Positions 39,058-44,261 of a DNA stretch of 44,261 bases are shown piece after piece (position 1 is the first letter of the stretch; each line of letters starts with the position of its first letter). A program made the position numbers and the translations under genes. Under the pieces are notes generated by a model, which did no database searches, had not been told where the DNA came from, and was given only the letters and a program-made list of their open reading frames with translations. The stretch spans positions 1 to 44,261 of the forward strand of contig CAJOLY010000001.1 of NCBI GenBank assembly GCA_905235485.1, given 5' to 3'. This stretch comes from an uncultured Clostridia bacterium. GTDB taxonomy: Bacteria; Bacillota; Clostridia; Christensenellales; UBA1242.

Positions 39058-39287
39058 TGGCTTATAAACCTTATTCAAGAGAACAGAAACAAGAATATGC
39101 AAAGAAATTTAGTGATATAGAGCGAAAAGCATATCTTGCCGGGAAAAGACAAGGATTTTTAGAGGGAGTTCATAAACCACCTTTAAAAAAGAAATCAGAG
39201 TTTATATCACATGATTATTTAGGTATAGACTTAAATAAAGAACTTTTTGATGATATAGACAAAGTCGATATTTTTAAAAGAAGATAA
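39057..39287 (+). CDS. hypothetical protein (76 aa)
   Basis: AGGGAG RBS; 1-nt overlap with preceding CDS. Confidence 0.65.
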   Translation: MAYKPYSREQKQEYAKKFSDIERKAYLAGKRQGFLEGVHKPPLKKKSEFISHDYLGIDLNKELFDDIDKVDIFKRR

Positions 39288-39368
39288 TTTATTACAATTA
39301 AATAATAGTATAAGTCTAGGCAAAGTGACCTAGCACGCAATGTCTTACTTTAAGAGATAAACAAAAAA

Positions 39369-39386
39369 GGTTGCGACATCGCAACC
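39369..39386 (+). terminator. hairpin/terminator-like
   Basis: GGTTGCG-ACAT-CGCAACC preceded by A-run. Confidence 0.5.
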
Positions 39387-39436
39387 ATAATTAAAAAATA
39401 ATAAAAAATTTAAAAAGGAAAATAAGGAGAAAAAAG

Positions 39437-39820
39437 ATGGAAAATAAGGATAAAGTAGAAGTAAAAGAAGTTAAAGAAAATAAAGAAGCTGTAGTAAAAA
39501 AAGAAATTGTTATAAGTGAAAGAGAAAAAGAACTTGGAAGTCATATAACAAAAGTTAGATTTTTGGGTGCTCAAGTTGTACCGAACACATTTAATAGATA
39601 TTATCGAGTATTTGTTATTCAACTCACACAATATAGAGATACACATAATAGTGGATTTTCAATGCTTGAACATCAAATTCCAAAGGATGCAGTGCCAGAT
39701 GTATTTATTCCATTTGGAAGTGAAGTTGACGCAGTATATTTGAATGTGCCAGAGGGTCAAAAACCGGTATTTTTAAGATTTGAGGGGTTAGAAAAGTTCA
39801 GAAAATTGGAAGATAAATAA
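39437..39820 (+). CDS. hypothetical protein, candidate ssDNA-binding (127 aa)
   Basis: CDS with AAGGAG RBS; function inferred only from position next to Zot/Rep and beta-rich composition. Confidence 0.7.
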   Translation: MENKDKVEVKEVKENKEAVVKKEIVISEREKELGSHITKVRFLGAQVVPNTFNRYYRVFVIQLTQYRDTHNSGFSMLEHQIPKDAVPDVFIPFGSEVDAVYLNVPEGQKPVFLRFEGLEKFRKLEDK

Positions 39821-39902
39821 TATAATCAATTTGCTGAATAGTAACAAAAGGGTTGTTGGCTATTTAGCTGACTTCCTTTTTTGATACGTATAGGAGAGAA
39901 AA

Positions 39903-40760
39903 ATGGCAACATCACATATATTTTTTGGAGAACAGAGAAGTGGAAAGACATTATATTTAGCATATCTTGCAAATATACAAGCATATGATCCTGTTAAACT
40001 TTCGGCTTGCTATAATAAAATAGATATGCTTAATTCAATGGGATACAACTTGTCAAAACCAAAACATATAACATTTACTGATTTTGATTTAGAAATACAT
40101 TCATATAGAAAAGCTGTTGAAATGAATTATTGGATAGATGGATTTTATTTAGGATTGCCGCATTATGTTGTAAAGAATAAAAAACTTACATATAGAACAA
40201 TGTTTTTGCCTCCAAATATAAACATTTATTTAGATGAAGGCAACAAATATTTTGATAGTAGAAATCGAGATATTATGCCAGATTATCGTAAAAGATGGAA
40301 TGAACTTCTGGGCCAGTGGGGAACAGAACTGTATATGGTATGTCATAGACCAATGCTTGTAGACTCTTGCATAAGAGATTTATCGGACTTCAGAGAGTTT
40401 TTAAAAACTGACTTAGATTATGACTATTTTGGCAATATTAGCAAAGCAATAATTCATACAAGGTATTATCCTACAAGTAAAGATGCAATGGCTTATATAG
40501 ACAATGGAATAATCACTGAAAATGTAACTGAGGAAGATATAGTTATTGATTGTACAAGGCCATTTCTTAATGTTCCCAAGTATTATGATACACATTTTTA
40601 TGATAAAGCCTTTTTGCGTTTTGCAGAAGATCGAGATTTTGATCTTATACAAAAAAAGCACATTTGTAACTCAGTTGAAGATGTACAAGCATTTAATAAA
40701 AGATTTCATTATACAGTACCTCAAGGGTTATACGAAAAAGGAGTTGAAGATGACAGATAA
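39903..40760 (+). CDS. Zot/pI-like P-loop ATPase
   Basis: IFFGEQRSGKTLYLAYLA Walker A; NINIYLDEGNKYFDSRN Walker B; no obvious TM. Confidence 0.7.
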   Translation: MATSHIFFGEQRSGKTLYLAYLANIQAYDPVKLSACYNKIDMLNSMGYNLSKPKHITFTDFDLEIHSYRKAVEMNYWIDGFYLGLPHYVVKNKKLTYRTMFLPPNINIYLDEGNKYFDSRNRDIMPDYRKRWNELLGQWGTELYMVCHRPMLVDSCIRDLSDFREFLKTDLDYDYFGNISKAIIHTRYYPTSKDAMAYIDNGIITENVTEEDIVIDCTRPFLNVPKYYDTHFYDKAFLRFAEDRDFDLIQKKHICNSVEDVQAFNKRFHYTVPQGLYEKGVEDDR

Positions 40761-41214
40761 AACAGATAATAAAGAGTTAGTAGCAGTAGGTGATTTATTA
40801 CCAGCAATTGCTAATCAATCAAAACAAATAGAACAAATAAAAGAGATACTAAACAATTTGCAAAAAGATAATAAAAATACATATATGGAATCAATGGATA
40901 TAATGCCACTAGATTTTCGAAAGTTGGATGGTTTTTTTGCATTACAACAAGCATATTATAACATTTTTGCAAAGAATCAAGCATCTCTTGAACTTGTTCC
41001 GTTTGAGATAATACAAAAAGCTGATAACTGGGCCACAAAAATGTTTAAGAAAGATTTGGATAAACAAATAAACAAAGGATATAAGAAACTTATAAAAAAG
41101 GAAAAAAAGGAGAAACGTCAAATGAAATTCAAAGAATTTATAAAAAAGCTATTTAAACCATTTAAGAGAAAAGCAAAAAAAGACACAAACTTACAACCGA
41201 GGCAGGCAGATTAA
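40750..41214 (+). CDS. hypothetical protein with basic C-terminus (154 aa)
   Basis: AAGGAGTTGAAGATG start; overlaps Zot-like gene; ORF track start 40546 is inside the Zot-like CDS. Confidence 0.7.
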   Translation: MTDKTDNKELVAVGDLLPAIANQSKQIEQIKEILNNLQKDNKNTYMESMDIMPLDFRKLDGFFALQQAYYNIFAKNQASLELVPFEIIQKADNWATKMFKKDLDKQINKGYKKLIKKEKKEKRQMKFKEFIKKLFKPFKRKAKKDTNLQPRQAD

Positions 41215-41232
41215 GCGAAGGCGCTGCCTGCC
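41201..41232. repeat. GC-rich inverted repeat upstream of rep
   Basis: GGCAGGCAG ... CTGCCTGCC perfect 9-bp arms. Confidence 0.8.
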
Positions 41233-41392
41233 GTGATGAGATAATAAATAAACTTATACTACCACAAAAGCTAAAAAGAGACGTGCAGTAGGTCATCAAT
41301 AAGGCGCACAAAATTTGTACTATCTCTAATGTCCATTTTAAAAAAAACTTGTACTATCTCAATGTATATTTTGTGTAGTATGTAACTTTAAA

Positions 41393-41441
41393 ATAGATAC
41401 AAAAGAAAGGGCCTTGAAAAGGCAATTTCTTCTGTATCTAT
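41393..41441. repeat. long hairpin upstream of rep
   Basis: ATAGATACAAAAGAAA / TTTCTTCTGTATCTAT (15/16) enclosing GCCTT-GAA-AAGGC. Confidence 0.8.
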
Positions 41442-41491
41442 ACTAACGGAATATTTGACAGTAAAAAAATTTTAAAAAAAGGAGAAATAAA

Positions 41492-42532
41492 ATGTCTTGG
41501 ATCGGTATAAAACAACGTAATCCACAAAGAAAATTTGTAGCTATGAAGTTAAGAACAGCTATGGATGATTTATTGAACCAAGATATTAAAGGTTTAGATA
41601 GAATTGATAAAATTTATCACAAAGTTGATGGTTGTATGAGTTATGTTAATATGCAGAAATGTATCCAGTGTGGTATGTTACATTTTAATAAATCAAATTA
41701 TTGTGAAAGTAAACTTTGTCCTATATGTGCTTATTTAAGAGCTAGAAAATATTTATCAGTTCTAGTACCAAGATTTAGAAATATGCTTGAAAGAGGATAT
41801 AAAATAAACTTTTTAACTTTGACAATAAAAGATACAGCAGTTTTGAAATATGGATTGGACATTGTTAAAAAAGCCTGGAGATACATGACAAATAGAGATC
41901 CATTTTCAAAATATATTTTCAAAAATATGTTTATTGGTGGAATCTATGCTATAGAAATTAAAAAAGGAAAGAATTCAAAACTCTGGCATCCACATGTTCA
42001 TTTGTTAGTAGTCAAAGACCATTTTTCAAAAGATTTTGATGTTATCAAAGGATTATGGGAAATGGCATGTCAAAAAGTTGCAAACACAACAGAAAAGATA
42101 TCATCAGTAGATATTCGAGGTGTTCATGACAAAAATGGCAAATTAACAAAGAATATAAACAGTGAAGATACAATAACAAGTGCAGTAGTTGAATGTGTTA
42201 AGTATGTAACAAAATTTTCATTTGATGATTATTCATCAATGGATTTGCTTGAATTATGTAATTGCTTATATAACAATAGATTATTTTCAACATTTGGATG
42301 TATGAGAAACAGTGAAGATGAAGATCTTGATGAAGATTACAAAGACGTAGTAGAGGAATTAGTTTGTACAAAATGTGGCAGTAGAGATTTTGAAGATGAA
42401 GTTACATCAATAGATAAAGCAATGAATATGAACGTAGTCGATTTTGGAAAAAGACATTATGTTTCAAAGAAAGAACAAATTGCAGGATTAACAGCAATTA
42501 TGGAAGTAATGCTTAGGAGAGAATATGAATAA
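41492..42532 (+). CDS. rep: Rep_1-like HUH rolling-circle replication initiator
   Basis: CIQCGMLHFNKSNYCESKLCPICAYLRARKY zinc-finger motif, FLTLTI, LWHPHVHLLVV (HUH), AVVECVKYVTKFS (candidate catalytic Tyr). Confidence 0.88.
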   Translation: MSWIGIKQRNPQRKFVAMKLRTAMDDLLNQDIKGLDRIDKIYHKVDGCMSYVNMQKCIQCGMLHFNKSNYCESKLCPICAYLRARKYLSVLVPRFRNMLERGYKINFLTLTIKDTAVLKYGLDIVKKAWRYMTNRDPFSKYIFKNMFIGGIYAIEIKKGKNSKLWHPHVHLLVVKDHFSKDFDVIKGLWEMACQKVANTTEKISSVDIRGVHDKNGKLTKNINSEDTITSAVVECVKYVTKFSFDDYSSMDLLELCNCLYNNRLFSTFGCMRNSEDEDLDEDYKDVVEELVCTKCGSRDFEDEVTSIDKAMNMNVVDFGKRHYVSKKEQIAGLTAIMEVMLRREYE

Positions 42533-43208
42533 CGAGAGTAAAAGTAAATTAAGATACATATTTGAAGATAATAAAATAACATATTTAGTTGAAAAGACAA
42601 ATTTATCATTTGAACAGCACGAAAAATATTTTTTAGATTTCTATTATGATTTATGGAAACTGAAAAAACAGTGTGAAACTCTTACAATTGACAATGATAA
42701 CGCAATATTTGAATATTTAGCAGAAAATGATAAGGGTGAAGTAGTTGAAAGAAAAAAGAAATTTTCATTTAATACAATGATAAAGCATTTATTCAATGTA
42801 GACAAAACTCAACTTTCAAGGGGATTTAATGTTCTTAAAAGATTTAGTGATTTTTCTGAAAGTGATATTCAAAAGCAAACTGTAACAATAAAGCCAGAAT
42901 ATGAAAACTTTAGTTATTCAAAACTTATGGAACTTCTTCCCTATAAAGAAGAATATGTTGTGAAAATGATAGATGATGGAAAAATACTGGCGGAGCAGTC
43001 AGTTAGAGATCTGAGAAAAGTATTACAAGATAAGCCTGAGACAATTCCATATATTCCTGAACCTTTTGAACTTGACAGAAACAAAGAATATCAAATGCAA
43101 GATTTTAGGAATTATGGCCGTAATGACCTGATATCAATATCTTATCAATGTTATCAAAGTTATTTAAGATTAAAAAAACAATTATTATTAAATAAAGTTA
43201 ATAAATAA
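42525..43208 (+). CDS. putative DNA-binding/replication-associated protein (227 aa)
   Basis: Overlaps rep; YSKLMELLPYKEEYVVKMIDDGKILAEQSVRDLRKVL helical segment. Confidence 0.6.
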   Translation: MNNESKSKLRYIFEDNKITYLVEKTNLSFEQHEKYFLDFYYDLWKLKKQCETLTIDNDNAIFEYLAENDKGEVVERKKKFSFNTMIKHLFNVDKTQLSRGFNVLKRFSDFSESDIQKQTVTIKPEYENFSYSKLMELLPYKEEYVVKMIDDGKILAEQSVRDLRKVLQDKPETIPYIPEPFELDRNKEYQMQDFRNYGRNDLISISYQCYQSYLRLKKQLLLNKVNK

Positions 43209-43226
43209 TAAAGTTATATATTTGCA

Positions 43227-43257
43227 AAAAAAATAGCGAGTAAATCGCTATTTTTTT
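43227..43257. terminator. bidirectional intrinsic terminator
   Basis: AAAAAAATAGCGA-GTAAA-TCGCTATTTTTTT. Confidence 0.85.
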
Positions 43258-43327
43258 ATATGAGTTAATTTTGAGCAGAATTTGAGTATCAAAATAAGTA
43301 CACAAAAAGTCAAAATGAATGATTTTT

Positions 43328-43349
43328 GTCAGTAATTACTGACTTTTTT
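43328..43349 (+). terminator. terminator-like palindrome adjacent to attR
   Basis: GTCAGTAATTACTGAC followed by TTTTTT. Confidence 0.6.
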
Positions 43350-43366
43350 AAAATTTCCTTTTGGGC

Positions 43367-43422
43367 ATCCATCTCTACCCACCAAGTGTTGAAGTGAATT
43401 TTCACATCAGCACTTTTTTATT
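43367..43422. repeat. attR (56-bp direct repeat)
   Basis: Identical to 26482-26537. Confidence 0.95.
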
Positions 43423-43446
43423 TGTTTACTAAATATTAAAAAAATG

Positions 43447-43472
43447 ATGTCAGTAAAAGCTGACATTTTTTT
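43447..43472. terminator. terminator-like hairpin
   Basis: ATGTCAG-TAAAAG-CTGACAT followed by T-run and preceded by A-run. Confidence 0.65.
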
Positions 43473-43493
43473 GTTATATTTTTATATATTTAA

Positions 43494-43706
43494 CTAATAT
43501 TCTTTTCTGCCTGCTAAATAGTCAAGAGAGACATCAAAAAAATCAGCAAGCAAAATTGCATTTGATAATACCGGTTCACTTTTTCCTGTTTCCCAATCAC
43601 TAATAGATGCCTTACCTACTTTTACTAAATCAGCTAATTGTCTTTGATTTAAATTTTTTTCAAGCCTTAATTCTTTTAATTTTTCACCAAATATGTTTTT
43701 TCGCAT
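43494..43706 (-). CDS. XRE-family regulator (paralog 1)
   Basis: MRKNIFGEKLKELRLEKNLNQRQLADLVKVGKASISDWETGKSEP HTH_3; start placed at 43706. Confidence 0.85.
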   Translation of the reverse strand: MRKNIFGEKLKELRLEKNLNQRQLADLVKVGKASISDWETGKSEPVLSNAILLADFFDVSLDYLAGRKEY

Positions 43707-43707
43707 A

Positions 43708-43920
43708 TCAATAATCCTTAAGTCCTGCAAGGTAATCAATGCTTACATCAAAAAATTTTGCTATGGCAACTAAGCTAGGTAAAGTAGGTTGATATATTCC
43801 CGTTTCCCAACCACTTATGATTGATTTTCCATAACCAATACTATCTGCCAATTGTTTTTGAGATAATCCATTTTCTAATCTTAATTCTTTTAATCTTTTT
43901 CCAAATATGTTTTTTGTCAT
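43708..43920 (-). CDS. XRE-family regulator (paralog 2)
   Basis: MTKNIFGKRLKELRLENGLSQKQLADSIGYGKSIISGWETGIYQP HTH_3. Confidence 0.85.
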   Translation of the reverse strand: MTKNIFGKRLKELRLENGLSQKQLADSIGYGKSIISGWETGIYQPTLPSLVAIAKFFDVSIDYLAGLKDY

Positions 43921-43953
43921 ACTTTTATTATCCCATTATACTGGGAAAAATAT

Positions 43954-43982
43954 TTGACAGTTCAGTAGACTGGGCGTATAAT
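43954..43982 (+). promoter_or_regulatory. consensus promoter with adjacent operator-like repeats
   Basis: TTGACA, 17-nt spacer, TATAAT; CCCATTATACTGGG and ACTGGG repeats nearby. Confidence 0.75.
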
Positions 43983-44002
43983 ATATAATAAGGAGCTAAT
44001 CT

Positions 44003-44261
44003 ATGTCCAAAAATATTGAATTAAAATATGAAGAAAAAGATGACTCAAATCCTGATTATGAATTGCCAGAATATTTTGAATATAATGAAAATATTATATA
44101 TTCAAAATTTATAGTTGACTATATATTTTGTGAATACACCTTTAAAAAAGAAGATTATTTGTTAAAGCAAAATTTAAAAATTCCATATTTTGCAATAGAT
44201 GAAATAATCGACAAAGGAAATCATATTGAGATAAAATTATATGATAATATATCTCAATATA
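44003..44261 (+). CDS. hypothetical acidic protein, truncated by window end
   Basis: AAGGAG RBS, open frame MSKNIELKYEEKDDSNPDYELPEYF... to the end of the window. Confidence 0.6.
   Translation, partial: MSKNIELKYEEKDDSNPDYELPEYFEYNENIIYSKFIVDYIFCEYTFKKEDYLLKQNLKIPYFAIDEIIDKGNHIEIKLYDNISQY

Larger units (their letters stand above)
26482..43422. mobile_element. integrated element at tRNA-Tyr, candidate inovirus-like / rolling-circle element
   Basis: Bounded by perfect 56-bp direct repeats; encodes tyrosine integrase, XRE repressor, HUH Rep and Zot-like ATPase. Confidence 0.9.

Noticed and set aside
40546-40749. Upstream 5' extension of ORF 40546..41214
   Set aside because: Overlaps the Zot-like CDS out of frame; a strong RBS precedes ATG 40750.
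26482-43422. ICE/IME or conjugative element
   Set aside because: No relaxase of Mob type, VirB4, T4CP or other transfer genes recognised; the HUH protein looks like a Rep_1 replication initiator. Not fully excluded.

Overview
Low-GC, Firmicutes/Clostridia-like chromosomal segment in two parts. (1) About 1-25.8 kb is a dense, mostly + strand housekeeping block: ruvX, a DUF1292 protein, a SigK-type sigma factor, pnp, polysaccharide deacetylase, SGNH lipoprotein, M16 peptidase, ftsK/spoIIIE, rimO, pgsA, a pyrophosphatase-like gene, recA, a PBP1A-type PBP on the - strand, miaB, mutS, mutL, miaA, cmk, plsC-like, and a guanylate-kinase-like protein with an unusual C-terminal extension. It is followed by six tRNA genes (Pro, Met, Asp, Phe, Thr, Tyr). 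(2) A ~16.9 kb element is integrated at the 3' end of tRNA-Tyr. It is bounded by a perfect 56-bp direct repeat (26482-26537 and 43367-43422). It carries a tyrosine integrase, a putative PD-(D/E)XK nuclease, an XRE repressor with a divergent promoter region, a set of membrane-anchored large extracellular-type proteins (392, 219, 937 and 638 aa), a candidate ssDNA-binding-like protein, a Zot/pI-like P-loop ATPase and a Rep_1-like HUH rolling-circle replication protein. Many hairpins lie at its gene junctions. The best hypothesis is a cryptic filamentous-phage (inovirus)-like or related rolling-circle element of a Gram-positive-type host, with unusually large surface proteins; no coat protein was recognised, so virion formation is unproven. 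Other notable items: a possible -1 frameshift (A AAA AAG) at the start of the integrase, three consecutive hairpins at 38.24-38.33 kb, a nested inverted-repeat structure at 32.98-33.14 kb, and a two-copy palindromic repeat behind pnp and recA. All calls come from reading the sequence and supplied ORFs; no database search was run.
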